NCBI GenBank assembly: GCA_027405735.1
Contig: JAPEHQ010000004.1
Location: 1,860,001 to 1,924,000, forward strand
DNA: 64,000 nucleotides
Reading direction: 5' to 3'
DNA from: Mucor racemosus
Taxonomy: Eukaryota; Mucoromycota; Mucoromycetes; Mucorales; Mucoraceae
Below, piece after piece: positions 10,902-21,413 of this stretch; positions within the stretch are counted from its first letter, which is position 1, and every line of letters begins with the position of its first letter. A program made the position numbers and the translations under genes. The notes beneath the pieces were generated by a model. That model saw only the letters and a list, made by a program, of their open reading frames with translations. It made no database searches and was not told the DNA's origin.

Positions 10902-12790
10902 ATGTCCTTGCTCAACAACGTACGATTCTTATCTCTGTTGCAAAGGACAAATTCAGTCGGGGTCCATAAAAAAATTATTCAAAATTACCCATTTGTCTTA
11001 CGGCAGCAATGTCTCTTTTTTACCACGCTCATCAACCAACGAAATAATATGATAAACCCTCTTGAAGACCGTTCAGTCGAGTCCTTTTTGATACCAGGAG
11101 CTCGAGTATTTGATAGATACTTTAATTGCCCACTTGGTATGTGAATACATTTGAAAGTTTTCATTTTGCATCTATAAAACTAATTGTATGCAATTCAATC
11201 GTGTTTTCTCTCTCTCTCTCTCTTTTGTAGACTATGCCAATGAAGACACAAGCCCCAAGATCAAAGTCTTTGTTAGACATTTAGTACCTGTTGATAAGGT
11301 CTCTTCAATTAACAAGATGCCGTTCTTTCTCTATTTACAAGTACGAGCTTTAAGGCTCAATACGGCATGGATATGTGGATTGATTTTTTGATATTTTTTT
11401 TCATTTGTAGGGTGGCCCAGGTTTTGAATGTGCCTTACCTGGAAGCGGAACATCTGGCTGGATTAAAGTGGCATTTGAAAAGGGTTATCAAGTACTCTTG
11501 CTTGATCAACGTGGTACTGGACTTTCATCTCAAATTTCTGCTGAAGCTCTCGATGTATTATTCAAGACAGATGAGGAAAAAGCTGAATATTTAAGTCATT
11601 TCCGTGCTGACAGTATCGTGAGAGACTGTGAGACTATTCGTAAGCAATTGACAGCCGGTAGATCCGCTGCCAACGATGGAGAAAGTAGAATTACATTATT
11701 GGGTCAAAGTTTTGGTGGTTTCTGCATTACTACTTATTTATCTTTATTGTAAGTTTGAAATATCAATAATCACTATTATACGTAGCTTATAAATCGTCAA
11801 ATAGCCCTAAATCAATCCAACATGCTTATATTACTGGTGGTGTTCCTCCTCTTGTTGATAATCCTGATAAGGTTTATAGAGCCTTATATCCTCGTATGTT
11901 GAAAAAGAATAAGCTCTACTACAAGAGATTCCCTAAAGATGTCACTCGTATTCGTCAAATTCATGAATATTTGAGTAAAAATAAAGTAACTTTACCTAAT
12001 GGCGGTACACTTTCTGTGCGTCGATTCCTTCAATTAGGTATTGCATTTGGTGGTTCTGGAGGTTATGACTCTTTGCATAACATTATTCAAGCTGCTGCTC
12101 ATGATCTTGATCGCTTGGGTAAATTGAGTTACCGTACTCTTAACACCATCCAAGAATCTCAGAGTTGGGATACCAATGTCATTTATGCTATTCTTCATGA
12201 AGCCATTTATTGTCAGGCAAATCAATCTAGTAGTTGGTCTGCAGAACGTGTATTGCAAGAAGAACCCTTTGCTACCGAATTTGAATGGCGTCTTGAGAAC
12301 TTGAAGCAAGATCAACCTATTTATTTCACTGGCGAGACAATTTATCCTTTCATGTTGGATGACTTTGCCGAATTACGTCCCTTGAAGGGTGTTGCTAATT
12401 TATTAGCTGAAAAAAAATGGGGCCAGCTCTACGATACCAATGTATTAAACAAATTGGAAGGACCTCAAGCTGCTGGTGTCAGTTACTTTGATGATATGTA
12501 AGCGGAAAAAGATTAAATGCATATTTATGTTGCTCATTGACATTATTACATAATTATAGGTATGTTGATCGTGAATTGTCAGAGCACACTGCTAGTGAGA
12601 TCAATGGTTTCCAACAATGGATTACCAATGAATTCGCCCACAAGTAAGAAGGTTTTATTGCCTTGAGTAATTGTCATGTAATTAACTTTTTTTTTATTCA
12701 CTCATTATTAGCGGTCTTCGTGTTGATGGAGAACGAGTTTTGGGTTATTTGATGAAGCTTGCAAGAGGTGATGAAGCATTCAACCGTTAA
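10902..12790 (+). CDS. Prolyl iminopeptidase-like serine peptidase (S33)
   Basis: Six exons (10902-11136, 11231-11340, 11411-11748, 11805-12497, 12560-12643, 12712-12790) encode 512 aa. GGPG (residues 116-119), LLLDQRGTG (145-152) and LLGQSFGG with nucleophile Ser215 are the hallmark motifs of prolyl aminopeptidases (alpha/beta hydrolases that remove N-terminal proline). The late FAHNGLRVDGERVLGY probably carries the catalytic histidine, and SYFDDMYVD the aspartate region. The first 50 residues (MSLLNNVRFLSLLQRTN...) are basic and leucine-rich and could be a mitochondrial presequence; an internal ATG at 11049 would give a cytosolic form starting MINPLEDRS, so dual localisation is possible. 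The first intron ends in a long CT repeat before TTTTGTAG. Confidence 0.92.
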
Positions 12791-12961
12791 ATGTCTATTT
12801 TATACACTAGGATAAAGTTAATGCGTACCATTTCTATTAAAGACGGCTCTTTTATTATAACTATGATTTCTCATTAGTATAAGTAGCTAAAATAAACGTT
12901 AATTAATTTAATTATGATTATCTTTCATTGCAAGATTTGATCTATAACATCTAAACTAAAT

Positions 12962-13444
12962 TTAACACAAAAATAAATTAAAGGTACAGCTTACGATATA
13001 AACAAACAAAATTTGCATCAGTTTCAAAGGTGCCTTAAAGCTTTTGGTAATTTTAGTATCTAGAAATGTAATATTTGGTAAATGACAGGTCCTTCTAATC
13101 ATTAATGGAATATTATCAGGCTTGTTTATGTGATATACTTCAACACTATTACGTAGATAAAGCCCGACTTCACTTGCTGCCTGTGGCGCGTAAATAAGCA
13201 AAGCATATAAGGGATAAAGAATAATAATATTCTGATTTCTTTTTTCTTCAGGTTGATTGAAAAAAGCTTCACGGAAGCCTATTTCATGCGAGGTTGCCCA
13301 GATAAAGCTCTGTAACGTTGATAGACTTGCAGTTTTAAATCGAGTTGGGAGAATGGAATGTTGATGGGCTTTCATTTGAACATCTCTCGGTTCATTGTAC
13401 TGATATTTTGACCAGTTTGAAGACTGGGGGAAATATCCATACAC
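12962..13444 (-). CDS. Hypothetical protein, uncertain, possibly a remnant
   Basis: An open frame of 160 codons starts MYGYFPQSSNWSKYQYN. Composition looks protein-like (for example FIWATSHEIGFREAFFNQPEEKRN and ILYPLYALLIYAPQAASEVGLYL), and there are two hydrophobic stretches (about residues 92-112 and 143-158). No family is recognised. The frame could be the 3' part of a larger gene whose 5' exons have decayed: the region upstream on the same strand (13656-13907) has another open stretch with hydrophobic segments but no workable join. It lies tail-to-tail with the peptidase gene, 171 bp away. Confidence 0.35.
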   Translation of the reverse strand: MYGYFPQSSNWSKYQYNEPRDVQMKAHQHSILPTRFKTASLSTLQSFIWATSHEIGFREAFFNQPEEKRNQNIIILYPLYALLIYAPQAASEVGLYLRNSVEVYHINKPDNIPLMIRRTCHLPNITFLDTKITKSFKAPLKLMQILFVYIVSCTFNLFLC

Positions 13445-14374
13445 AGCCTTTACTTTTTGGGATGAGATCTAGTCTCCACCTTCTCGTGGTTCATCCTGTC
13501 AAGCTTCTATAGCAACTGAGAGAGACTACACTTTATTAACAAGTAATTTAATGAATAAAAACCGAGATTTACGTTTTGTATAATTTGTGAATTGTGCTAT
13601 TTAGTATTGAGAACACCAGTCAGTATTACTTCGCAATGTCTCCAATATGCTCCGTTTAGGCAATTGTTTGACCGCTGAAGTGGCACTTTGTATTTACGCG
13701 TATTTGCTTCAATGACAATACAACATATTTGAGAAAAACTAACGGTAGTAAGATGGAAATGCAGAGAGTAGTTCCCATAGGTTTGCCTCGAAAATTTTGT
13801 AATACGCTGCAGCTAGAAAGAGAAGAAAGCCATATCTGATGCCCCAAACAAACAGTTCCAGTGGTACTAAATAATACATTTAACCTCAAGATATCTTTTG
13901 ATACCACATTGCATACTGTATTTTTGAGATTTTCCGGAAAAGATTTATAAGTTGTTTAAAGTAAAAACTCGTGTTATTTGGTGTTATTTGGTGTTATATG
14001 GAAATGATATTCGAGTTAATTAAAATGGAAATTTGAGTTGCTTAAAATAAAGGCCCAAAATTATTATGATGCGCTTTCCTCAGTGCCGTTTTAAGTGAAG
14101 AGCTTGCCAAAGACCGGTAAACGCGCCAGATTTACAGTAGCAAAAGAAACTCACGAACTCATTTGAGGAAAAACGCACTAATCTAGCCTTTTAAAAGAGA
14201 TTTATATTGATGGGTTCCTTTCGTACCAACTTCAATCACTTTGGACAAAGTGTTTCTTCTGTCTAATGCTTGTGTCTAATTCTTGTGTCTACAAATTTGC
14301 CAATCGCATTCAAGTTGATTCACTTGTAATAAATGAAAAGGACGATCTCAATAACCTAGTTTATACCAATAATT
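13445..14374. other. Intergenic, possible decayed coding
   Basis: No supported gene. On the minus strand 13907-13656 there is an 83-codon open stretch with hydrophobic segments that may be an eroded exon of the neighbouring uncertain gene; alternating open frames and stops in 13450-13900 fit decay. A short triplication of GTGTTATTTGG sits at about 13971-14000. Confidence 0.35.
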
Positions 14375-14445
14375 AAGGATACTGTCGAGCCCAGCTTATA
14401 CTAATAAATTTGGCTGGTAAAACCCGGCTCGCCACCAATGCTACC
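14375..14445 (+). repeat. 70-bp imperfect-palindrome repeat, copy 1
   Basis: One of four copies in the window of a short repeat running from AAGGATACTGTCGAGCC through CTTATACTAATAAATTT to CCACCAATGCTACC. GTCGAGCC near the start pairs with GGCTCGCCAC near the end, so a transcript could fold as a hairpin. Other copies: 35000-35070 and 38780-38850 (both inverted) and 54028-54098. Most likely a tiny non-autonomous transposon. Confidence 0.75.
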
Positions 14446-15154
14446 AATAATACTACAGCATCCGCTTTAGTTAACTGGAAGCAACAGCTTAATATCCACG
14501 TTTATCAAAATAATAAACAAATATTTTGTAGGTGATAACATCCAAATATCGAAAAACAGGGTAACGGGAGTAACAAACTCATTATAATCTAGATGCCGTA
14601 CATTACCGTTTATGTTTCTCAAAAAGGACAAAAGTCTAACAAAGAGCAGGAATTTCTTTTTTTTGTGTTCATTTGAAGGAGCAAAATGATGCTTCTAATT
14701 TGAATGCCTCGGATTACTAAAAAAAAAATGGAACATCAGGGTTGATTTGTATCAATAGCCAGTTTTTATTCCTAATATTTGTGAAAAAACAGGTAATAAA
14801 ATGTAGAGAAATTAAATAATAATGGCCAGCATTAATAAACCAAGTAGGGGGGGCGAAACTCTTTCAAATGCTTCATGAGTTAAATAATAAAAAAGAATGA
14901 TAATGAAAATAATGGTACAGTAGTGGTCGCGCTATATAAGGCTACACTATAAGAGGCTATGCTCTCTATAAAGCTAGAATTTTTGAGAACTTTTTTTTAG
15001 CAGGGAAATAGCCTTATCAGCTTTATTTTATAGAAGGCTGGGCCAAAACAAAATTAGCCTTATACAAAGCGACATGTGATCGAAATTTTAGTATTTACAT
15101 TATAATTTTTTTTTAAAATTCAATTTTTTGTCATAACTGTCATGTACCTATAGC

Positions 15155-15901
15155 TAGCGTTCGCAAAATGACCGAGCGCAAGCGAACGCAAGCATTTGCC
15201 GAGCCTAAAATATTTAAAAGTTATTCAAGCAAGCCCGAGCCTAAGCAACGGCTCGTCCAGCAGCTGCATATCGCGCATTCTCAGTTTTGAAAGCAAGCAA
15301 GCAAGTAGAAATTAAGCACTATCTAATTTTTAAAGAGTCAAGCAAGTTGAGCACGAACATATATGCAAGCGAGCATATAAGCAAGCGAGCACATGAGCAA
15401 GCGAGAATATAAGCAAGCAAGCATATAAGCAAGCAAGCATATAAGCAAGCAAGCATATAAGCAAGCAAGCATATAAGCAAGCAAGCATATAAGCAAGCAA
15501 GCATATAAGCAAGCGAGCAAATCCGAGTGCAAGCGCAAGCATGTTGCTATATATTTTTAGCCTGATATTGGTTCAAAATGTAATGAATTTTGTCATTTTT
15601 AAAGTTAAAATTACGAAAATTGAATAACTTTTTTCTGCATTACATGCTTTCTTACTTGATTTGAAAGCAGGCAAGCAAGCAGGTTTACACGCAAGCAAGT
15701 CTATTTCAGTTTGAAGCAACTCGAGCAAGCATATAAGCAAGCTTTCAATGTTTTCGTCGAGCGCTAAGCAGAAAATCGCTACAAAAAACTTAATCTAGCA
15801 AGCCAAAGCAAGTGATAACCTGAAAAAAGCGCAATTCAAGCGGGCCCAAGCATAGGGCTTGCTCGCTTGCTTATCCTCGCACTGCTCGATTGCGATCACT
15901 A
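15155..15901. mobile_element. hAT-like non-autonomous transposon nested in the pogo-like element
   Basis: The left end TAGCGTTCGCAAAATGACCG and the inverted right end TAGTGATCGCAATCGAGCAG are imperfect terminal repeats. The element is flanked on both sides by the same 8 bp, CCTATAGC (15147-15154 and 15902-15909), the duplication length made by hAT transposases. The interior is non-coding, full of AAGC/GAGC motifs and carries a 16-bp tandem array. A related fragment lies at 41270-41409. Its position inside the pogo-like element fixes the order of insertion. Confidence 0.85.
15355..15530. repeat. 16-bp satellite array
   Basis: About eleven tandem units of 16 bp, consensus AAGCAAGCAAGCATAT, with several identical central copies and diverged edge copies (CGAGCACATG, GAGAATAT). 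Three overlapping minus-strand open frames (LACLYACLLICLLAYM repeats) are by-products of the array, not genes. Identity of the central copies fits recent expansion by slippage or unequal exchange. Confidence 0.95.
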
Positions 15902-16150
15902 CCTATAGCCGAAGGCTATTAAATATTTTAGTTATGTTTTACTGTATATGTTTAGTCTATAAGGAATAAATATTAATAAATGTAATGGGAATTGATGAGG
16001 TACTAAACGATGATCTATGCGCCCCGACATAATAGGTATAAAAAATAGCCTTAATACATAAATTGGACTGTTTTATATATCACAGTCACCCGCGTTATAT
16101 AAGGCTAAAAGCCCTTACCAAAACGTTAGTCTTATATAAGGCGACTACTG

Positions 16151-16560
16151 TACTACCATGATTGGACAAACGACGAAACCGTTTCCTCATCATCTTATGC
16201 GATAGTTTCAAGCAGACTATGTCGATCACGGAGAGGTTAGGTAGATGCGAAATAACACATTTCACCCACTTGTCCGACATATTATCATTCAATATTATTA
16301 AGTCTTGAGCCATCTTCATCTCTATCTCCAGGTATGGCGTGTCTTGTTATTTGGAAATAATATTGTCCGGGTAGAAGGGAAGTTCACAATGAAGTGCCTG
16401 AAACGTTTACATACCATCGAGAGTTCTTGAAAATCAGTCATAGAAATATATCCGATGATAAAAAGCCATAATAGTTCCGGTGGTAATCTGCACAAACTAA
16501 ACTTGATGATGAGACGTGGCCTTTTGATACGGTATTCATGTAAAGATCCAAGTACAATGA
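16151..16560 (-). pseudogene. F-box gene remnant next to the pogo-like insertion
   Basis: Reading the minus strand from 16560, one frame gives RLPPELLWLFIIGYISMTDF followed by QELSMVCKRFRHFIVN, a clear F-box helix pattern. After an in-frame break near 16322 the frame reopens as MKMAQDLIILNDNMSDKW and HLPNLSVIDIVCLKLSHKM and runs into the end of the pogo-like element at 16150. No coding continuation is found on the far side of that element (before 14916), and the upstream part ends at a repeat block (16602-16770). It is therefore a truncated copy of an F-box gene of the type intact at 6226. The break could be an intron rather than a lesion. Confidence 0.6.
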
Positions 16561-16601
16561 AAAAAATAAAATGAGGAAGGCTTTACTACCCACATGCATA
16601 G

Positions 16602-16770
16602 TGTAGTAAATGACGAAGTTATTTACTAAAATAAAAAAAATATAAAATAAAAGCAGTAGAAATGCAATTATAATTAGCTAAAGTTTTTATTACAAAAGAT
16701 TTCTCAGATTTAAAATAATTGAAAACGTATGAGGGTATTTATAGTGATTTGGAGAACTTGGATACCATCA
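16602..16770 (-). repeat. LTR-like block with TATA box, copy 1
   Basis: About 169 bp shared with 40512-40681. Read on the minus strand it begins TGATGGTATCCAAG, contains CACTATAAATACCC (a TATA box context) and an AATAAAA motif, and ends TTTACTACA. These are signs of a short LTR. At 40512 the related block lies just downstream of decayed coding sequence on the same strand, as a 3' LTR would. Confidence 0.5.
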
Positions 16771-17890
16771 GACTTGAATGGATATATATTTAATAGTCTC
16801 CCAGTTTTGAGTACATTGTCATTGATTTAATATTTTAAGGGGTAAATCATGTAGAGCATTGACCCTAAAGGATTGATGTCAAGTATGACAATATCAACCT
16901 TTTGGGAAATGGTTGTTATGTTTATTATTGTTATATCTATTTTATGTAACCTTGATTTTAAGGGATAGTTTTTATATGCTTGAATCTTATTTATATGGAT
17001 AGTGCAACTTCAATATAGATGATCAGTTGACTAAATTGATATCTTTGTTTATTATTATTATTGATTTGGATAGAATCCTGTTTTGATATATATGTCATTT
17101 GTGTAATTGATTGCACCGTGATCAAGGGTGCTATCATCTACACGACATGTATGGTTCAAAAAGGTATTTCATATTTTTAGCATGCGTTTGCTATTGTGTT
17201 CAATTGAAGCGTTTGTTTATTATTGTTGTTCACGTTTCAAGTGGCATCATATTTTATGAGCAACACTCGGAATTTAGGTTATTTTACTATTATCAAGCGT
17301 TTTTGGTATGTAATTCCATTGCACTCAAGACATTCAGCTTTCATTTGCGCTATCTTACTTGATTTTAGCTACATTTTGATGACGCATATAATAATACATT
17401 TCTAGTGGTGGGATATAAGCCAACTAATTAATATCGAGGATTTTTTGAGATTGGGCAATTTAATTGCATTCTTCAAGCGTAACACACAGCTTTCCAACAA
17501 ATCAAAGAAGTAGGAGGCGTTTTATTCCTACTATTTTACCAGCGAATCAAATGAATAACAAAAATTAAATTTCGGATACTGTTTACTGATACAACAATAG
17601 CATAATATATTTTAAAACTTGCAGTTATTTGGATCAATGTTCATTGATTGCAACCATTTTTCAATTGATTTATTTTTTTTTTGAAGCAGAGGAAAAAAGT
17701 TTTTTTTAAAAAACGTATTCAAACATCCTGCAGAAACAGCAGTTAGTTTATGAAACCAAGATATGTTTTTCGTGCATCTATTCTGCATTAAGTGCAGTTT
17801 CAAATCCAATTTGGGCCATTATTTGATTTTATAAAATTTTTCAAAAAATATCTGATACAGCCCATACTAGCATTGGTGTTGAGCATGAAG
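16771..17890. other. Intergenic AT-rich region
   Basis: No gene supported. Short open frames at 17111-17405 show no family features. The end of a 70-bp palindrome family copy (TAGCATTGGTGTTGAGC) can be seen at about 17868-17886. Confidence 0.45.
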
Positions 17891-18371
17891 TGAACTAAGC
17901 TAGATTCCCATCATAAAATACCTAAATTAAATGTCATCTCATTTGAAACCATGCTATCAAAGATAAGACTATATAGTAAATAGACAATTGCATAAAGATA
18001 GCAAGGGTATAATACTCAAATAAGAGATGCTAAAATACTAATAAAGTAATGTGGGATATCCTAAATAAAAGATACAAAAAGTACATGCTTATCAAGTAGA
18101 ACAAGTAAGGGCTGTTCTGAAAGCATGATTGACAAACTATATTTAAAACACCGTTCTTGATCCACCAAATCAATAACCAAACAACCCAACATTTATACTC
18201 AAAATTAATGGAATCGTTGACAATTGCAATGCAGTTGCAAGATAGTAAATAATCACCAAATAATATAAATAGAGACGTAGAATAACCATTTTATTGCACA
18301 TTATCCATATTTTAATAAAGAAGGATTTTAACAGTATTCTTTATCGCTTTTTACACCCATATTTTACTGCA
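17891..18371 (+). repeat. Solo LTR-like repeat, family B copy 1
   Basis: Aligns by eye with 45558-46219 and partly with 54687-55085. Shared blocks include CATCTCATTTGAAACCATGC, a promoter-like AATATAAATAGAGACGTAG, then AATAAAGAAGGATTTTAACA and the terminus ATTTTACTGCA. The left end is eroded (TGAACTAAGCTAG compared with TGTGCTGAACTAGG), so no target duplication could be recognised. Confidence 0.6.
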
Positions 18372-18620
18372 GAGCAGGCTTTTGCCAGCCAAAACTCCTG
18401 CTCATAAAATCGCAGTTGCAGTAATTCTAGATAAGGAATCACATCCCATAAAAATAAGCTCATTTGCATTTTAAATTATAATTGGAATGTTAAATGATCA
18501 TCATCCATCTAATGATATTCTATCATATCAAATAAAGTATCAATGTCTCAACCAAGAATCTTAGAAAAGAACGTCAAAAAAAGACATTATGATTGAACGC
18601 CTGTAAATAATTATTTTAAA

Positions 18621-18901
18621 CGAGCCGAGCTTTTTTTTTGCGCGTCACTAGAACTTGTTTACCCCACACGAGCTTTTTTATTATGCAGCGACTAAAACTC
18701 ATCATCTCAATGCGAGCTTTATTTTACCTTTCCAGTGGCAAACATCTAAGTTAAAGCAAACTTATGAATGTCAATTGACAATTATATAAAGTAATAATGT
18801 CATATCATTTACTAATTATTATTTAAATTTGAACTTTTTGAAAAGAAGTCGAAAGCTCGTCTTCTCAAACGAGCTTTTTAAAAAGTCAAAAGCTCGGCTC
18901 G
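18621..18901. mobile_element. MITE with GAGCCGAGC inverted ends
   Basis: About 281 bp bounded by CGAGCCGAGCTTTT on the left and its inverse AAAAGCTCGGCTCG on the right. Further AGCTCG/CGAGCT copies lie inside (CACACGAGCTTTTT, AAACGAGCTTTT), so a single strand could fold extensively. No coding sequence. Probably a small non-autonomous hAT-type element, although no clear 8-bp target duplication is visible. Confidence 0.55.
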
Positions 18902-18909
18902 TGTTTTAT

Positions 18910-20160
18910 ACTTACCAATGCTAACCGAAATTGATCAAGGTTGACCTAAAATTAACTAAAAAAATGGAATACCTAAACTGAGGTATTAGTTTTCTGTATT
19001 CACGAGATAGATCCGACTCAAAGCTTTCTTACATTTTTTATTGCAGTAAAAATATTGGTTTTTCGTCGAGATAATCAAAATAATAGTTTTTATCACAGCT
19101 TAAAACCTACCACCACGGGGCTCCAAAATTTATTTATTGAAATGAATGAAAAATGATTCAAAAAAACAAAATCGTTTAATGGCTCATGAACTGCAAAGTA
19201 AATCGACCTAGCATATTAAATAGCTTTTGTAAAGCTTTGAATTCTACATCCATCTAAATAAAATGTAGACGAACATTTCACATTAAATTGTGCGTAAAAT
19301 GCAATTGAAATTTTGGAGGTTTTTTGAACATACACATTACTTTTTATAAGCATATCTAACATATAATAAATTGGCATTATGCACAATAAAAATATCTGTC
19401 GATTGAGCTATTGCAAAATCTTATAGCTGCATTTCCCGTAGAGAAAACAAGATTTTTGTGCAATTTTTTTTCAGTTTCAGAATTTGGGATGAGGGTATAT
19501 AAGGGAAAAATGGAGGTTAGAAATGAATGTATATTTTTGTACATTTTTGAATATATCTCCACGAAAAATCAATATTTTAAAAAAATCTAAATTGGGTCCG
19601 AGAAAGCTCAACGAGCTTGATGACACGAATGTAAAAAAAAATGTTGCTCAATTTAACCAATATTTTGAAACCTACTATAGAAATGCCAAAAAAAAAAAAA
19701 TGAAAAAAAATAAAGGTGCTCAGAATTTTTTTATATTAACATAAGTTATAGAGCACTTCAAAACAAGTAATTTTTATTATTGAAAAGTGCTAGTATAACT
19801 TAATTTTTTCTGGAGATATGAAGCCTCAAAGTTTTCAATCCATTAGCAGTGAAATACGCGTAAAAAATCTGAAATCTTAGCACTGAAAAATTAATACCAA
19901 CTGCAAAAAGTAGGATATTTCTGGATACTTATTTTTGGATTAAAGCTGAACATCTCAGGTACATTGGCATATAATGTTTTCTTGGTGTTATTTAGTGAAA
20001 AAGTAAAGTAGAGCAGGGATGAAAAGTGAGACCCAGTTTTCAAGGGAAAAGGCAGTAAATTTAATCTGTTTTTGAGTCGTTCATGAGAATAAAATAAATT
20101 CAGAAGCAGATAACATAATTCGCTGTGAATTTCTAACTAACAAAAAATCTTAACTGATTT
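18910..20160 (+). repeat. 1.2-kb interspersed repeat family D, copy 1
   Basis: The same sequence recurs inverted at 26560-28195, as a fragment at 61775-62060 and again at 63340 to the window end. Diagnostic shared stretches are AACTGAGGTATTAGTTTT, CGAGATAGATCCGACTCAAA, CATCCATCTAAATAAAATGTAG and GGGATGAGGGTATA. An open frame at 19523-19744 (NISPRKINILKKSKLGPRKL...) keeps its frame in the inverted copy (27558-27316), but this may reflect recent copying. No transposase or reverse transcriptase motif was seen, so the class is unknown. Confidence 0.75.
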
Positions 20161-21370
20161 GTTCATTAGGTTGATGTAAAGCCTCATTAAATAGATTGCG
20201 TAAAGCCTAAATTGTATATTTCAAGACATTTATTTGCTTAAAGTGCAGGTTCCAAGTCAAATAATGGATCTCATGATATATTATTTGCTTGACCTGGTAA
20301 TTTGAAAGCTTATTATTTGAAAAAGATTTTGATATTGGCTGAAAGCGTTCTCGCTATGAAAAGTAGTGCCCTATTTTCCTTGTGATTGATGTTTAAATTT
20401 CGAGAAAAATTCAACTTTTTCAACGAAAAAAACAAGCTATACATGTACATAATACCATGATCCGTAGATATGTATTTCTACCATCATTTGATTAAGTTAC
20501 GTTTTATAGGTTTATTCTGCCAATCTAGCTTATTATTTTTTTATGGTAATAATCCGGCACAACCCGGTGTTTTAATACAGGGCCGTTGAAGATAGATGCA
20601 CACACAAATTAAATTGAGCCATATTTAGCACTTGGCCATATATTGAATCATACACAAGAAATGAAATAATACTTTAGAGTATTTACAAAATAGGCGTAAT
20701 TTTTCTAAACAAGTTTAAACCACTGTCAAATGCCAAGAAAAATTCTTTAGACATTTGTTCTCAGTACGAATCGGCTATTTTGATGCGTTGTTGAATAATC
20801 TTTTTACAATTTCGACGCTATCATTACTAATGTTTATGTAAAATATGTACATGGTTGTGGGTTTGTGTAAAGTGCTGAAAAGTAGAGCGTATTAAATCAA
20901 CAGCACGAGACTTGAGATATGTACATAAATATACACATTTGATATCCGGATATAGTGCCCACCTGACAGTAACTGGTGTCCTTGGGAGTTTTTGTTTGAA
21001 TATATAGACGTTCATATCGTATATAATAGAATTTCAGGGTACCCAAACAGTAAAGGGAAATAAACTTCATGTGATACAGGATGCACCATAATATTGAAAA
21101 TATTATTATTTATACAGCAAGTTATGCGCTATTGTTAGAAAAGGATATTGCCTGATCTATAAAAAAAAAACTCCACATGGTCGAACCACAAATCCTCGAA
21201 ATCAGAAACAGAAAGATATATAATATCTATGCACAACTGGTTTATCAACGGAAATTATGAATAAGCCAGAAAATCCCAATCAAATAAGAACGACTAAATA
21301 AAAGATTTACTGAATGTGTGTGAGAAAAAATTGCATAGAATAAACAGACGAAAATGAGTCGTGGTTCTGT

Positions 21371-21413
<43 letters not shown>

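Larger units (their letters stand above)
14918..16150. mobile_element. Pogo/Tc1-like non-autonomous DNA transposon
   Basis: The element starts CAGTAGTGGTCGCGCTATAT and its other end, read inverted, starts CAGTAGTCGCCTTATATAAG; both ends abut a TA dinucleotide (14916-14917 and 16151-16152), the target duplication typical of Tc1/mariner/pogo elements. Internal sub-terminal repeats (TATATAAGGCTA) recur near both ends. The 1233 bp encode no transposase and about 750 bp of it is a second element inserted at 15155. Mobilisation in trans by a pogo-type transposase is inferred. Confidence 0.8.

Noticed and set aside
9502..12790. A tandem duplication or gene cluster of two hydrolases
   Set aside because: The two proteins belong to different alpha/beta hydrolase subfamilies with different motifs and exon structures, and no tailoring or transport genes lie beside them.
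15355..15530. CRISPR array
   Set aside because: Units are directly adjacent 16-bp copies without unique spacers, in a eukaryotic genome and inside a transposon.
15319..15542. Three overlapping minus-strand frames encoding LACLYACLLICLLAYM repeats
   Set aside because: All three frames are open only because a 16-bp unit cycles through the reading frames; no start context, no domain, no promoter.
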